Shown here piece after piece: positions 8,527 to 19,735 of a stretch of DNA of 64,000 nt. Below the pieces are notes generated by a model. It worked only from the letters and a program-made list of their open reading frames with translations, was not told the DNA's origin and did not search any database. The position numbers and the translations under genes are program-made. Origin of the DNA: Magnetococcales bacterium (GTDB lineage: Bacteria > Pseudomonadota > Magnetococcia > Magnetococcales > JADFWU01); assembly GCA_015234045.1 (NCBI GenBank), contig JADFWU010000001.1:124001-188000 (forward strand), in the 5' to 3' direction. Numbering within the stretch: position 1 is the stretch's first letter; each line of letters opens with the position of its first letter.

Positions 8527-10224
8527 ATGGTGAAGTTGACGGGTGCTGAAATCATCGTAAAGTGCCTTCAGGAGTTGAATGCCAAAACCGTTTTCGGATA
8601 TCCCGGCGGTTCGGTGCTCAATATCTATGATGAGATCTATAAATGCGACACACTGACTCATGTGCTGACTCGGCATGAGCAGGGTGCTGTTCATGCGGCG
8701 GATGGCTATGCCCGTGCTACTGGTGAAGTGGGGGTGGTCCTGGTGACCTCTGGCCCTGGTGCTACCAATGCTGTTACGGGATTGGCAACCGCGCATATGG
8801 ACTCCATTCCCATGGTGTGTCTGTCCGGTCAGGTTCCGTCTGCATTGATCGGCAATGATGCCTTTCAAGAAGCGGATACCGTGGGTATTACCCGTTCCTG
8901 CACCAAGCATAATTACTTGGTAAAAGATGTTACTCAGCTGGCTCGGGTCATTCGTGAAGCGTTCTATATTGCGCGTACCGGTCGTCCTGGTCCGGTTTTG
9001 GTAGACATTCCCAAGGATGTCACCAGCAATGTGGCAGACTATGAGGATATGGGCGGCAAGGTAGATATCCCATCCTATAAGCCCAAAGTACGCGGACATC
9101 GCCGTCAGATTGCCCGGGCTTATGATTATCTGGTTCGCGCTGAGCGGCCTATGATCTATACCGGTGGTGGTGTCATCCTGGCCAATGCATCGAAAGAGTT
9201 GGCCACCTTTGCCCATATCATTGGAGCACCATTAACCAGTACGTTGATGGGGTTGGGCGGTTTTCCGGCCAGTGACACGCAGTTTGTCGGTATGTTGGGC
9301 ATGCATGGCACCTACGAAGCCAATATGGGTGTGTCGCGCTGTGATCTGCTCATCGCCATTGGTGCCCGCTTTGATGATCGTGTGACGGGCAAAATCGATG
9401 AGTTTGCTCCCGATGCGAAAATCATCCACATTGATGTGGATCCGACATCCATTTCCAAAAATGTTACAGTGGATTTGCCTGTTGTCGGCGATATCAAACA
9501 TGTGCTTAAAGAGTTGAATCATCAGCTGGAGAATTCTGAATTTGACAAGCAGAAACAGGATTATACCGCATGGTGGTCTGAAATTGACGCATGGCGTAAA
9601 CGGGATTGTCTAGCCTTTCCGCAAAGCGATGACGTGATTCAGCCACAATATGTGATCCAGCAACTCCATGAATTGACCAAAGGTGAGTCAATTTTGGTCA
9701 CTGATGTGGGGCAGCATCAGATGTGGGCAGCTCAGTACTATCCACAAGAAGCACCGCGTAGGTGGCTGACATCTGGCGGTTTGGGCACCATGGGCTATGG
9801 CCTGCCCGCTGCTATGGGTGCAAAAATGGCTTTTCCTGATGAGCCGGTTGTTCTGGTAAGTGGCGAAGGCTCGTTCCAGATGAATATCCAGGAGATGGCC
9901 ACCTTGATGCAGTATAATCTGCCGATCAAAATTGCCATCATCAATAACAATTTCCTGGGCATGGTGCGACAGTGGCAGGAGTTCTTTTATGAAAGCCGCT
10001 ACGCAGAATCAGACATGACCTTTACGCCAGATTTTATCAAATTGGCACAAGCGTACAGCGCGACCGGATTTCGGGCCAGTAAGCCTTCTGAAGTTGGGCC
10101 AACGATCAAAAAAGCCCTGGAGACTGAAGGTACAGTGATCATGGACTTCCGGGTTAATCGTGAAGCCAATGTCTATCCCATGGTGCCCGCTGGAGCGGCG
10201 CTTAACCAGATGATTCTTCTGTAA
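8527..10224 (+). CDS. ilvB: Acetolactate synthase, large (catalytic) subunit
   Basis: A 565-aa ThDP enzyme, first common step of valine, leucine and isoleucine synthesis. The catalytic Glu lies in TRHEQGAVHAADGYARATG. The central FAD/Rossmann-like domain has IAIGARFDDRVTGKI. The ThDP/Mg motif reads SGEGSFQMN...NNNFLGMVRQWQ. The usual GDGS is GEGS, as known from alphaproteobacterial enzymes. The start is taken as ATG 8527, although AGGAG is only 3 nt away; GTG 8530 (spacing 6) would drop one residue. ilvN follows after 10 bp. Confidence 0.95.
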   Translation: MVKLTGAEIIVKCLQELNAKTVFGYPGGSVLNIYDEIYKCDTLTHVLTRHEQGAVHAADGYARATGEVGVVLVTSGPGATNAVTGLATAHMDSIPMVCLSGQVPSALIGNDAFQEADTVGITRSCTKHNYLVKDVTQLARVIREAFYIARTGRPGPVLVDIPKDVTSNVADYEDMGGKVDIPSYKPKVRGHRRQIARAYDYLVRAERPMIYTGGGVILANASKELATFAHIIGAPLTSTLMGLGGFPASDTQFVGMLGMHGTYEANMGVSRCDLLIAIGARFDDRVTGKIDEFAPDAKIIHIDVDPTSISKNVTVDLPVVGDIKHVLKELNHQLENSEFDKQKQDYTAWWSEIDAWRKRDCLAFPQSDDVIQPQYVIQQLHELTKGESILVTDVGQHQMWAAQYYPQEAPRRWLTSGGLGTMGYGLPAAMGAKMAFPDEPVVLVSGEGSFQMNIQEMATLMQYNLPIKIAIINNNFLGMVRQWQEFFYESRYAESDMTFTPDFIKLAQAYSATGFRASKPSEVGPTIKKALETEGTVIMDFRVNREANVYPMVPAGAALNQMILL

Positions 10225-10234
10225 GGGGCAGACC

Positions 10235-10729
10235 ATGAAGCACATTATTTCAGTTCTGGTTGAGAATGAATCGGGCGTGCTTTCCCGGGTTGCCGGGTTG
10301 TTTTCTGCGCGTGGATTCAATATTGAAAGCTTGACTGTGGCACCGGTGGATGACGGTAAACAGAGCCGTATCACGCTGGTAACCATTGGAAATGATCAAA
10401 TCGTTGAACAGATTACCAAACAGCTGAATAAGCTGATTCCTGTGATTCGTGTGGCAAATCTGAATGAACGCGCACATGTCGAACGGGAGTTGATGTTGGT
10501 GAAAGTGGCAGCAGAACAGGAAAATCGGGCTGAAGTGCTGCGCATTGCAGATATCTTCCGTTCCCGTGTTATTGATGCCACCACCAGCTCGTTCATCATT
10601 GAAGTCACAGGCAACAGCCGTAAACTGGATGCCTGTTATAATCTTCTGCAACCCTTGGGCGTTGTGGAGATGGTACGTACTGGTAAAGTAGCCATGTCCC
10701 GTGGTGAAAAAGGATTGGAAAAACGATAG
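10235..10729 (+). CDS. ilvN: Acetolactate synthase, small (regulatory) subunit
   Basis: A 164-aa protein with an N-terminal ACT domain (HIISVLVENESGVLSRVAGLF, split around residue 20, then RGFNIESLTV) that binds valine for feedback control, and the C-terminal ALS_ss_C domain (ERELMLVKVAAE onward). The length is typical of IlvH-type subunits. It lies between ilvB and ilvC in one operon, with AAGGGG upstream. Confidence 0.96.
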   Translation: MKHIISVLVENESGVLSRVAGLFSARGFNIESLTVAPVDDGKQSRITLVTIGNDQIVEQITKQLNKLIPVIRVANLNERAHVERELMLVKVAAEQENRAEVLRIADIFRSRVIDATTSSFIIEVTGNSRKLDACYNLLQPLGVVEMVRTGKVAMSRGEKGLEKR

Positions 10730-11809
<1,080 letters not shown>

Positions 11810-11833
11810 TAGTGTGAATGGATAAAAAAGGTG

Positions 11834-11869
11834 GGCTGGGAAGGGATCTCTCTTTCCAGCCTGCTTTCT
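11834..11869 (+). terminator. Hairpin terminator after ilvC
   Basis: GGCTGGGAA (11834-11842) pairs with TTTCCAGCC (11853-11861), eight pairs plus one G-U, followed by TGCTTTCT. It lies 24 bp past the ilvC stop and separates ilvBNC from psd-pssA-leuA. Confidence 0.65.
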
Positions 11870-11972
11870 ATCAAATCAGTCTTGTCATGAGAGTTTGTTT
11901 GGTGCTGAAATTGAATCGGTTCTCATGACACGATTTTAAACTGATCAGTAACTGTGTTGAGGTATTGAGTTC

Positions 11973-12620
11973 ATGGCATTTCGTAGTCCTGTTGCTGTGG
12001 AGGGTTTACCTTTTATCGGTATCTTCATCCTGGTGTCCGCATTGGCACAGTGGTTGGCACCGGCACCTTGGGTAGGCATTCCGTTTTGGGTGTTGTCTGT
12101 ATGGTGTATTTGGTTTTTTCGTGATCCAGATCGTGAAGGACCGGATGATGCCAATTTGGTTATTGCGCCAGCCGATGGTCGGGTTGTTGCCATTGAAGAG
12201 GTCGTTTCCGCACCGCTGTCGAACCGGCCAGCGCGTAAAGTGTCTATTTTTATGAATGTGTTTAGTGTTCATGTTAATAGAGCGCCGGTAGCGGGTCAGA
12301 TCATTGGTCAGGCCTACCATGCTGGACGCTTTCTGAATGCCGCTTTGGATAAGGCATCCAAAGAGAATGAGCGGATGGAGTTGCTGTTTGAAACCAAAGA
12401 AGGTGACTCAATCGGCTGTGTTCAAGTGGCGGGTTTGGTCGCACGCCGTATCATTTGTCGGGTAGAAGAGGGCGCACGGCTTGAACGTGGTGAACGGTTT
12501 GGTCTGATTCGCTTCGGTTCGCGGGTGGATCTTTATCTTCCGCTTTCTGCTCAGATTTCCGTGACCCTTGGGGATAAGACACGGGCTGGCGAGTCAGTTG
12601 TTGCTCGCCTGTTACGATAG
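11973..12620 (+). CDS. psd: Phosphatidylserine decarboxylase proenzyme (short type)
   Basis: A 215-aa protein converting phosphatidylserine to phosphatidylethanolamine at the inner membrane. Two hydrophobic N-terminal helices (residues 10-50) precede IWFFRDPDREGP and IAPADGRVV. MNVFSVHVNRAPV is the conserved core. The self-cleavage site is the GS in IRFGSRVDLYLP, where the serine becomes the pyruvoyl group of the small alpha chain. This is the archaeal/short proteobacterial type rather than the 280-320-aa LGST type. It is paired with pssA, 19 bp downstream, which makes its substrate. Confidence 0.93.
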   Translation: MAFRSPVAVEGLPFIGIFILVSALAQWLAPAPWVGIPFWVLSVWCIWFFRDPDREGPDDANLVIAPADGRVVAIEEVVSAPLSNRPARKVSIFMNVFSVHVNRAPVAGQIIGQAYHAGRFLNAALDKASKENERMELLFETKEGDSIGCVQVAGLVARRIICRVEEGARLERGERFGLIRFGSRVDLYLPLSAQISVTLGDKTRAGESVVARLLR

Positions 12621-12639
12621 GTAGAGGTGCTTTGATACC

Positions 12640-13428
12640 GTGGAACGAAAAATCAAACGGGTCCATATCCTTCCCAACCTGCTGACCACTGGTAGCCTGT
12701 TTTTTGGCTTTTTCGCCATCATGGCTGGGATAACTGGTCAGTATGAGCAGGGTGCGCTTGCTATTGTCATTGCATCGGTCTTCGATGCTCTGGATGGTCG
12801 CGTTGCCCGTGCCACGGGTGGTTCTTCTGCGTTTGGCAAAGAGTATGACAGCCTGTCCGATTTTCTTTCTTTTGGTATTGCACCGGCGGTATTGGTACAT
12901 CAATGGGTGTTGATGCCGTTTAATCGTGTTGGTTTTGCGGCAGTTTTCCTATACAGCGTGTGCAGTGCATTACGGTTGGCACGGTTCAATGTTCAGCAAC
13001 ACAGACAGGATGAACGGGTTTCAAGGCGCTATTTTCAAGGTCTGCCTGTACCTGCTGCGGCCATTATCTTGGCAGCTACTGTGTTGTTTTATGTAGAACT
13101 GGGTGTGGTGCCTGAAGGGGATGGTAGTCAAATTAGTCCATGGCGTTGGTTGCCTTTGGTTGCTGTTTTTCTGTTAGCTATTCTGATGGTTAGCACCGTT
13201 CATTTCCGTAGTTTTAAAGATTTCTCTTGGCACCGTGAACGACCCTTCTTTACCTTGGTTGCGGTTGTTATCACCATTTCTGTTTTTACTATTGATACGC
13301 ATACCACGCTGTTTTTGGTTGGCTGTGGTTATCTCTTCTCCGGTTTCCATAGCCATCGGGAGTACCGACGGCTTCTTGCAGAAGGCAAGGAGATTGAAGA
13401 AGATGAAGTGCATGATCTGACGCTTTGA
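12640..13428 (+). CDS. pssA: CDP-diacylglycerol-serine O-phosphatidyltransferase
   Basis: A 262-aa integral membrane enzyme making phosphatidylserine from CDP-diacylglycerol and serine. The CDP-alcohol phosphotransferase motif reads [12 protein letters not shown] then GKEYDSLSD, with the three metal-binding aspartates. Roughly seven to eight hydrophobic helices follow the N-terminal [17 protein letters not shown]. The GTG start at 12640 has AGGTG upstream. It lies between psd and leuA, an order found in many proteobacteria. Confidence 0.93.
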   Translation: MERKIKRVHILPNLLTTGSLFFGFFAIMAGITGQYEQGALAIVIASVFDALDGRVARATGGSSAFGKEYDSLSDFLSFGIAPAVLVHQWVLMPFNRVGFAAVFLYSVCSALRLARFNVQQHRQDERVSRRYFQGLPVPAAAIILAATVLFYVELGVVPEGDGSQISPWRWLPLVAVFLLAILMVSTVHFRSFKDFSWHRERPFFTLVAVVITISVFTIDTHTTLFLVGCGYLFSGFHSHREYRRLLAEGKEIEEDEVHDLTL

Positions 13429-13441
13429 AAACGGTGAACGC

Positions 13442-15001
13442 ATGACCGCTGATCGGGTTTATATTTTTGATACCACCCTTCGGGATGGTGAGCAGTCTCC
13501 AGGTGCCTCCATGAATGTGGAGGAAAAGCTCCGCATTGCCCAACAGCTGGAACGGCTGAATGTGGATATCATTGAAGCGGGTTTTCCTATCGCTTCAAAG
13601 GGTGATTTCGAGGCGGTGCGTCTGGTTGCTGAAAAGGTACGTGGATGCAGTATCGCCGGATTGGCGCGTGCAAAAGATGCTGATATTGATCGGGCATGGG
13701 AAGCGCTGAAAGTTGCCGAAGATCCGCGCATTCATACTTTTATTGCTACAAGCCCTATTCATATGCAGCACAAGTTGCGTATGGAACCGGAACAGGTGGT
13801 GGAAGCCGCCGTGGCTGCGGTCAAGCGGGCAGCGGGTTATACCAGCAATGTAGAGTGGTCGGCTGAGGATGCGGGGCGCACAGAGATTGATTTTCTATGT
13901 CGGATCGTTGAAGCTGTGATCAAGGCTGGTGCTACGACGATTAATATCCCGGATACGGTTGGGTATACCTTGCCATTTGAGTTTGGTGAGCGGATCAGTG
14001 CGTTGGTTGAGCGTGTGCCCAATATGCACAAAGCGATCATCTCAGTTCACTGTCACAACGATCTTGGTTTGGCGGTTGCCAACTCTCTCTCTGCTGTTAC
14101 AAATGGTGCGCGTCAGGTGGAGTGTACCATCAACGGTATGGGTGAGCGGGCAGGAAATGCGGCGTTGGAAGAGGTGGTTATGGCCATCCAGACACGCCGG
14201 GATATCATGCCGTTTAAGACCAATGTCGATGCGACAGAAATCACACGGGCATCCAAATTGGTGAGCACGATTACTGGTTTTCCGGTTCAGCCTAATAAGG
14301 CGATTGTTGGTGCCAATGCATTTGCCCATGAGTCGGGTATTCATCAGGATGGTGTGCTTAAGAAAGCCACCACTTATGAGATTATGACACCGGAGTCGGT
14401 TGGTTTGACGACCAATCGAATGGTGTTGGGCAAGCATTCCGGTCGTCATGCGTTTCGTGATCGGTTGAATCAGTTAGGCTATCGACTGGATGATGATCAG
14501 CTTGCGCGGGTATTTATCCGCTTTAAAGCGTTGTGCGATCAGAAAAAAGAGCTGTTTGATGAAGATCTGGAAGCGTTGGTGGATGATGAAGTCATCCGTC
14601 TGCGCGACTATTACCATGTGAAACGGCTGCATGTTTCCTACAGCCCTGACAAAAACCCGGTTGCTACCGTTGAGGTGGCTTCACCGGATGATGAAAGCTT
14701 GAGACAAGGCACGCATTGGGGCGCGTCGGGTATGGTTGATTCCGCCCTGAAGGCGGTTAAAGCCGCAATTCCTGAGATGTCTGATTCAAAATTGGTGTTC
14801 TATCAAGTACATTCCATTACCGGTGGTACGGATGCCCAAGCTGAAGTCACAGTACGTGTGGAACTAGAAGAGAAAACGGTAAACGGGCAGGGCGCTGACT
14901 GTGATGTTGTCATGGCTTCTGTCAAAGCATTTATCAATGCATTGAACAAATTGGCCTATAAACGGGATAAGGGAAGAAATAAACCGCGTTCCGGTGTATA
15001 A
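13442..15001 (+). CDS. leuA: 2-isopropylmalate synthase
   Basis: A 519-aa first enzyme of leucine synthesis. The TIM-barrel catalytic domain has [17 protein letters not shown] near the start, [15 protein letters not shown] (metal-binding His-x-His) and [14 protein letters not shown]. The C-terminal third holds the LeuA allosteric dimerisation domain ([13 protein letters not shown] and [16 protein letters not shown]), so leucine feedback is expected. ATG 13442 lies 13 bp after pssA and the genes are probably cotranscribed. Confidence 0.97.
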   Translation: MTADRVYIFDTTLRDGEQSPGASMNVEEKLRIAQQLERLNVDIIEAGFPIASKGDFEAVRLVAEKVRGCSIAGLARAKDADIDRAWEALKVAEDPRIHTFIATSPIHMQHKLRMEPEQVVEAAVAAVKRAAGYTSNVEWSAEDAGRTEIDFLCRIVEAVIKAGATTINIPDTVGYTLPFEFGERISALVERVPNMHKAIISVHCHNDLGLAVANSLSAVTNGARQVECTINGMGERAGNAALEEVVMAIQTRRDIMPFKTNVDATEITRASKLVSTITGFPVQPNKAIVGANAFAHESGIHQDGVLKKATTYEIMTPESVGLTTNRMVLGKHSGRHAFRDRLNQLGYRLDDDQLARVFIRFKALCDQKKELFDEDLEALVDDEVIRLRDYYHVKRLHVSYSPDKNPVATVEVASPDDESLRQGTHWGASGMVDSALKAVKAAIPEMSDSKLVFYQVHSITGGTDAQAEVTVRVELEEKTVNGQGADCDVVMASVKAFINALNKLAYKRDKGRNKPRSGV

Positions 15002-15059
15002 TTGGCACACAGCTTGAAATGGATAGAGACAGCCATATTATCCGATTAAGGAGACGATT

Positions 15060-15491
15060 ATGACCATCCGTCGCGTGGATAAGACCACAACCGGGGCTGT
15101 CAGTAACAAAAAATCCCGTGAAACCGAAGCTTCAGGGGAAAATTTTGCCCAGTTACTGGAAGGTGTTGCCGCCATGCGTGGCGGAAATCCGGTCGATGCT
15201 GTGGGTTCTGTAACGCCGGTTGGTGATGAAGGCGGTCAGAAGCGTCAGCAATTGGACCGTGCTGGTGAGTTGTTGGACTCTTTGGAAGAGATTGGCCGTG
15301 AGTTGACCGCGCGTCCTGGTGAGCGTGAATCAGAGATGCGGTCGCGTTTGCGTCAGACACGGGATGAAGCACTACGCACACTGAACGATTCGGCAACAAC
15401 CAGTCGAGGCGAGGAGCGTGAGCTTCTGCATCGGACAGCGGTGATGGCGACAGTCGAGTTGGCCAAGAGTGACCGGGGCGACTATAATTGA
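15060..15491 (+). CDS. fliX: FliX-like flagellar assembly protein
   Basis: A 143-aa protein with a disordered N-terminus and a helical C-terminal half: LDRAGELLDSLEEIGRELT, then a ratio-spaced charged helix and a closing RTAVMATVELAK. The LLDSLEEI...VELAK pattern and the size agree with FliX, the trans-acting flagellar assembly regulator that works with FlbD in Alphaproteobacteria. The resemblance is short and no other flagellar gene is present, so the call is tentative. AAGGAG precedes ATG 15060. Confidence 0.55.
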   Translation: MTIRRVDKTTTGAVSNKKSRETEASGENFAQLLEGVAAMRGGNPVDAVGSVTPVGDEGGQKRQQLDRAGELLDSLEEIGRELTARPGERESEMRSRLRQTRDEALRTLNDSATTSRGEERELLHRTAVMATVELAKSDRGDYN

Positions 15492-15515
15492 GTTATAGAT
15501 AAGTATCTGGGATAG

Positions 15516-15544
15516 GTTTGGAAAGGGGGTTTCCCTTTCCAAAC
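15516..15544 (+). terminator. Perfect 12-bp hairpin downstream of fliX-like gene
   Basis: GTTTGGAAAGGG (15516-15527) pairs perfectly with CCCTTTCCAAAC (15533-15544) over a 5-nt loop. There is no T-tract, so termination may be weak or rho-assisted. Confidence 0.6.
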
Positions 15545-15885
15545 AGCTGTCTTAAAGGTGCTGATGGAAAATCTCATCTGATGCCGATGGGTATCCCAAT
15601 AAGATATTCTGCATCACTGAGTAAAAAGCGACTACAATTCCAAGTAAATTCCAATCATCCAGCCTCTCTGCCTGTAACACCTTCCAAGAGAGCACACTTA
15701 ACTGTAATATCTTTGCCGGAACAGCCTCGTTTTACGGCTGAGTTCTGTATTGTCTGTTTGCTGCGGCTTCCTTGTTGAGGCAAGTATTGCCAAACAGTGA
15801 AGATCACACGTTACGGATGAAGATTGAATTTCTTTGTCCATCTTGTTGAAATTACTCCTGAAAGATCGCATAGCGAAACCGCGAA
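15545..15885. other. Intergenic stretch upstream of lepA
   Basis: 341 bp with no convincing gene. One short open frame here has no ribosome binding site and no family-like sequence. It must hold the lepA promoter, but no clear -35/-10 pair stands out. Confidence 0.5.
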
Positions 15886-17682
15886 ATGACGCTGGATAAA
15901 ATTCGTAACTTTTCCATTATCGCTCACATTGACCATGGTAAGAGCACCCTGGCTGACCGGCTGATTGAATTCACCGGAACGCTGACGGCGCGACAGATGA
16001 CCGCACAGGTCCTCGACAGCATGGACATTGAGCGGGAACGAGGCATTACCATCAAAGCTCAGTCAGTGCGTTTGCACTACACGGCTAAGGATGGTGAGAC
16101 CTATATACTCAATCTGATCGACACACCGGGTCATGTGGACTTTTCCTATGAGGTGTCCCGCTCGTTGGCGGCCTGTGAAGGGGCGTTGTTGATTGTGGAT
16201 GCAGCCCAGGGTGTTGAGGCCCAGACCATGGCCAATGTCTATCTGGCATTGGATAACGATCTTGAGATCATTCCGGTGTTGAATAAGGTTGATCTGCCAT
16301 CTGCTGAACCGGATCGGGTACGCCAGCAGATTGAGGATGTGATCGGTCTGGATGCCAGTGGTGCTATTGAAGCGTCTGCCAAGTCCGGCATCGGGATTGA
16401 AGAGATCCTTGAGGCAATTGTTACATTGATACCGCCACCAACCGGCGATCCCGATGCACGGCTGAAAGCACTGATTGTTGACTCCTGGTACGATAACTAT
16501 CTGGGTGTTGTTGCTTTGGCGCGTGTCTATGATGGTCGTATGGCCAAAAATAGTAAAATTCGCTTGATGAGCAATAAGCGGGATTTCCATTTGGATCGGG
16601 TAGGTACGTTCCAGCCCATGTTGACTGACCAAAAAGAGTTGAGTGCTGGTGAAGTGGGTTTTGTGGTCGCGGGCATCAAAGAGGTTTCTGATGCGCGGGT
16701 GGGTGATACCATCACCGATGCACGCAATCCAGCCGATGAACAGCTGCCTGGATTTCAGGAAGTGAAATCCATGGTGTTTGCCGGTCTTTATCCGGTGGAT
16801 TCCGGTCAATATGAAGATCTGAAAGTTGCTCTGGAAAAACTCACTCTCAATGATGCGGCCATCTCCTTTGAAGCGGAGAGTTCACCGGCGTTGGGATTTG
16901 GTTTCCGTTGTGGATTTCTGGGTATGCTTCACATGGAGATTATCCAGGAGCGATTGGAACGTGAATTTGATTTGGCACTGGTTACTACAGCGCCGACGGT
17001 GGTCTATAAGGTAATTCTGACCGATGGTACCACCCATGAAATTCATAACCCCTCGGACATGCCAAACACCACCAAGCGTCAGGAGATTTTGGAACCGTAT
17101 CTGATCACCAGTATTATGGTTCCTTCTGAGCATATGGGTTCTGTAATGCAGCTCTGCACGGAACGGCGGGGCACTCAACGGGATATGTCTTATATCTCTG
17201 AAACGCGGGTACTGCTACAGTATGAAATGCCCATGAGTGAAGTGGTGGTGGATTTTCATGACCGTTTGAAATCCATGTCACGTGGCTATGCTTCTTTGGA
17301 CTATGAGTTTTTGGAGTATCGTCCTTCTGATCTGGTTAAAGTGGATGTCATGATCAACGGCGATCCTGTTGATGCATTGTCAGTGATTGTGCATCGGGAT
17401 TCCAGTCAATCCCGTGGTCGTGAGTTGGCCAAGAAGATCAAGGAAATTGTCCATCGACAGATGTTTGACGTGGCGATTCAATCAGCCATTGGCTCTAAGA
17501 TTATTGCCCGTGAGACAGTGAAGGCATTGAGAAAAAATGTTACTGCCAAATGTTACGGTGGTGATGTCAGCCGAAAACGGAAACTGCTTGAGCGACAAAA
17601 AGCCGGTAAAAAACGCATGAAGCAGATTGGTAGAGTTGAAATTCCACAGGAAGCTTTCTTAGCTGTCCTCAAAGTGGATTGA
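15886..17682 (+). CDS. lepA: Elongation factor 4 (ribosome back-translocase)
   Basis: A 598-aa translational GTPase. G1 is [15 protein letters not shown]2/G3 [12 protein letters not shown] and [12 protein letters not shown]4 LNKVDLPSA. The EF-G-like domains II, III and V follow, and the LepA-specific C-terminus ends in [20 protein letters not shown]. It acts on stalled ribosomes and tRNA positioning, often at the membrane or periplasm-limited conditions. lepB follows after 15 bp, the classic lepA-lepB pair. Confidence 0.97.
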   Translation: MTLDKIRNFSIIAHIDHGKSTLADRLIEFTGTLTARQMTAQVLDSMDIERERGITIKAQSVRLHYTAKDGETYILNLIDTPGHVDFSYEVSRSLAACEGALLIVDAAQGVEAQTMANVYLALDNDLEIIPVLNKVDLPSAEPDRVRQQIEDVIGLDASGAIEASAKSGIGIEEILEAIVTLIPPPTGDPDARLKALIVDSWYDNYLGVVALARVYDGRMAKNSKIRLMSNKRDFHLDRVGTFQPMLTDQKELSAGEVGFVVAGIKEVSDARVGDTITDARNPADEQLPGFQEVKSMVFAGLYPVDSGQYEDLKVALEKLTLNDAAISFEAESSPALGFGFRCGFLGMLHMEIIQERLEREFDLALVTTAPTVVYKVILTDGTTHEIHNPSDMPNTTKRQEILEPYLITSIMVPSEHMGSVMQLCTERRGTQRDMSYISETRVLLQYEMPMSEVVVDFHDRLKSMSRGYASLDYEFLEYRPSDLVKVDVMINGDPVDALSVIVHRDSSQSRGRELAKKIKEIVHRQMFDVAIQSAIGSKIIARETVKALRKNVTAKCYGGDVSRKRKLLERQKAGKKRMKQIGRVEIPQEAFLAVLKVD

Positions 17683-17697
17683 GCGAGCGATTCGAAT

Positions 17698-18561
17698 ATG
17701 AGCTGGATCAATAGAAGATATAGAGTGCACAGTTTACTGATTTTAATCAGTGGGTTTTTCATGTTGGGCAGCTATGTCATCATGGGAGATTCAACCGAGT
17801 CTGAAGGCATGCGCTGGGGTGTTGTTGCTGGTGGTGGCTTGCTTATCTTTGGTGTGTATCTTTGGTTTGCTGGTGAGTCCTTTCTGAAAGAGCGGCAACA
17901 GACGCGGGAATATTATGAAGCCATTTTTATGGCCGTTGGTATTGCTTTGTTTGTGCGGACATTTATTGTAGAACCGTTCAAAATTCCTTCGGGTTCAATG
18001 ATTCCAACACTATTGGTGGGCGATTATCTGTTTGTAAATAAAATGTCCTATGGTCACCGGATTCCTTTTTTGAAAAGTCGGGTATTTATGGGAGATGGTC
18101 CACAGCGTGGTGATATTGTTGTCTTTGAATATCCACAAAATCCAGCAAAAGATTATATCAAGCGTATTGTCGGTCTGCCGGGTGATCATATTGTCTATAA
18201 TGATAAAAAACTGTACATTAATGGTCAGTTGATAAGTACAGACAATGCGGAACAATACACTTATATGGCAGAGCGTGGCCGGTCTGTAAATGCGGTTAAA
18301 TATACCGAGACTCTGGATGGACAGCAGCACAATATATTGTTGGAACCTGAGCGTTATACAGGGTTTCTTCAGGTAGATCAGGTGGTTCCACCACGCCACT
18401 ATTTTGCTGTTGGCGATAATCGTGACAATAGTAATGATAGTCGCTTTTGGGGTTTCGTGCCTGAGCATAGACTGTTGGGAAGGGCGTTTGTGCTTTGGGG
18501 ATCTTGGGATCACTATGAAGGCAGTGTCCGCTGGGATCGGATAGGAAACGCTATTGAATAA
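17698..18561 (+). CDS. lepB: Signal peptidase I
   Basis: A 287-aa inner-membrane peptidase with two N-terminal helices (residues 11-30 and 42-59) as in gammaproteobacterial LepB. The catalytic Ser is S100 in IPSGSMIPTLLVGDY and the general-base Lys is K155 in DYIKRIVGLPGD. Box E reads VGDNRDNSNDSRFWGFVPE. The active domain faces the periplasm and removes signal peptides. It lies in a lepA-lepB-DUF4845-rnc-era-recO series. Confidence 0.96.
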   Translation: MSWINRRYRVHSLLILISGFFMLGSYVIMGDSTESEGMRWGVVAGGGLLIFGVYLWFAGESFLKERQQTREYYEAIFMAVGIALFVRTFIVEPFKIPSGSMIPTLLVGDYLFVNKMSYGHRIPFLKSRVFMGDGPQRGDIVVFEYPQNPAKDYIKRIVGLPGDHIVYNDKKLYINGQLISTDNAEQYTYMAERGRSVNAVKYTETLDGQQHNILLEPERYTGFLQVDQVVPPRHYFAVGDNRDNSNDSRFWGFVPEHRLLGRAFVLWGSWDHYEGSVRWDRIGNAIE

Positions 18562-18578
18562 TGGATTAGGCATACACT

Positions 18579-18983
18579 ATGGCTCTAATGCAACGTATTC
18601 GTCTATTTAGTCAATTGAGTGATAAGGCTCGAGCCAACATTAAATTGTATGGTTTGTTGACCTTTTTTCTTTTATTGATGTTTTCTGCAATGGCTATCTC
18701 TCCAGCTATTTATGAATATTCATTGTTGCGTGATTTGGCGGATCGCATTGCCAGGGATTATGCCTCGTTCAGTCAAGAGCAGGTTGAAGAGTCTATCGAA
18801 ATAGAGTTTGAACGTTTTAGGTTGGATATTCCGGTGGATGTCATGCAGGTATATCCGGTTGCCAATAAAGGGTATAGCGTGGTAATTGACTATCAAATAC
18901 CGCTGCATTTGGGTTATGGTGAGTATGTTATTTCAATTGATTCGTTTAAGCATTTTCGATTCCATTATCAGGTCGATCCATGA
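18579..18983 (+). CDS. DUF4845-type membrane protein
   Basis: A 134-aa protein with one N-terminal helix (LYGLLTFFLLLMFSAMAISP, about 24-43) and an extracytoplasmic part with YASFSQEQVEESIEIEF and PVANKGYSVVIDYQ. DUF4845 proteins sit at exactly this place between lepB and rnc in many proteobacteria; their role is unknown. Its stop overlaps the rnc start by 4 bp, implying translational coupling. Confidence 0.75.
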   Translation: MALMQRIRLFSQLSDKARANIKLYGLLTFFLLLMFSAMAISPAIYEYSLLRDLADRIARDYASFSQEQVEESIEIEFERFRLDIPVDVMQVYPVANKGYSVVIDYQIPLHLGYGEYVISIDSFKHFRFHYQVDP

Positions 18984-19735
18984 GTGATGTTGATTCATCA
19001 GATGAAAAATCCATCGAGCTTGCAGACTGGTTTTTTGAGCAGTTTTCCTACCGATTCAGTGATCCAAATCTTCTGCTTCAGGCTTTGACCCATCGTTCTT
19101 TTCCTGCGCCAAAAATTGATGAAGAGAGTGTTGTAGATCCTGCTGTTTGGCATAATGAGCGCCTTGAATTTTTAGGGGATGCCGTGCTCAATCTTGCCAT
19201 TTCCGAAATTCTTTATCTCCGTTTTCCTGAAGCACCAGAAGGTGAGTTGTCTCACTTTCGCTCAACATTGGTAAATACTCGATCATTGGGTAGTTTTGGT
19301 AAGCAATGGCAGTTTGGTAAATATCTGCGCCTTGGGCGTGGTGAAGATATGAGCGGTGGGCGGGAAAAAGTGTCCATTCTCAGTGATTGTGTTGAGGCGA
19401 TTCTCGGTGCTGTACACCTGGATGGCGGTTTCGCTGAGGCCAGCTTGGTGATCAAGAAAATTTTCTTGCCACAAATTGAGATGTTAAAATCCGGGCAGTT
19501 GGGCAAGGATTATAAATCGATGCTGCAAGAGTGTTTGCAAGCTGAAGGGCGAACATTGCCAAACTATAAAGTTGAGGATGTCAGTGGTGCGCCTCATGAG
19601 CGTACATTTACTGTCTCATGCAAAGTGGATGGTGAGATGGATGTTGGTGTTGGGAAAGGGCGCTCAAAACGAAATGCAGAGCAGAATGCAGCCCATGCCA
19701 TGTTGGCGGAGTTAACTCTTTTGGACACTGAGTAA
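18980..19735 (+). CDS. rnc: Ribonuclease III
   Basis: A 251-aa double-strand-specific endoribonuclease processing rRNA and regulatory RNAs. The signature NERLEFLGDAVLNLAISE is intact and the second acidic cluster DCVEAILGAVHLDGG is present, giving the four catalytic carboxylates. The dsRBD occupies roughly 175-248 (DYKSMLQECLQAEGR to GRSKRNAEQNAAHAML). It overlaps the upstream gene by ATGA and the era start by one base (TAATG). Confidence 0.97.
   Translation: MSDVDSSDEKSIELADWFFEQFSYRFSDPNLLLQALTHRSFPAPKIDEESVVDPAVWHNERLEFLGDAVLNLAISEILYLRFPEAPEGELSHFRSTLVNTRSLGSFGKQWQFGKYLRLGRGEDMSGGREKVSILSDCVEAILGAVHLDGGFAEASLVIKKIFLPQIEMLKSGQLGKDYKSMLQECLQAEGRTLPNYKVEDVSGAPHERTFTVSCKVDGEMDVGVGKGRSKRNAEQNAAHAMLAELTLLDTE

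Noticed and set aside
15518-15778. 86-codon open frame between fliX-like gene and lepA
   Set aside because: It begins inside a hairpin, has no ribosome binding site and no protein-like composition.
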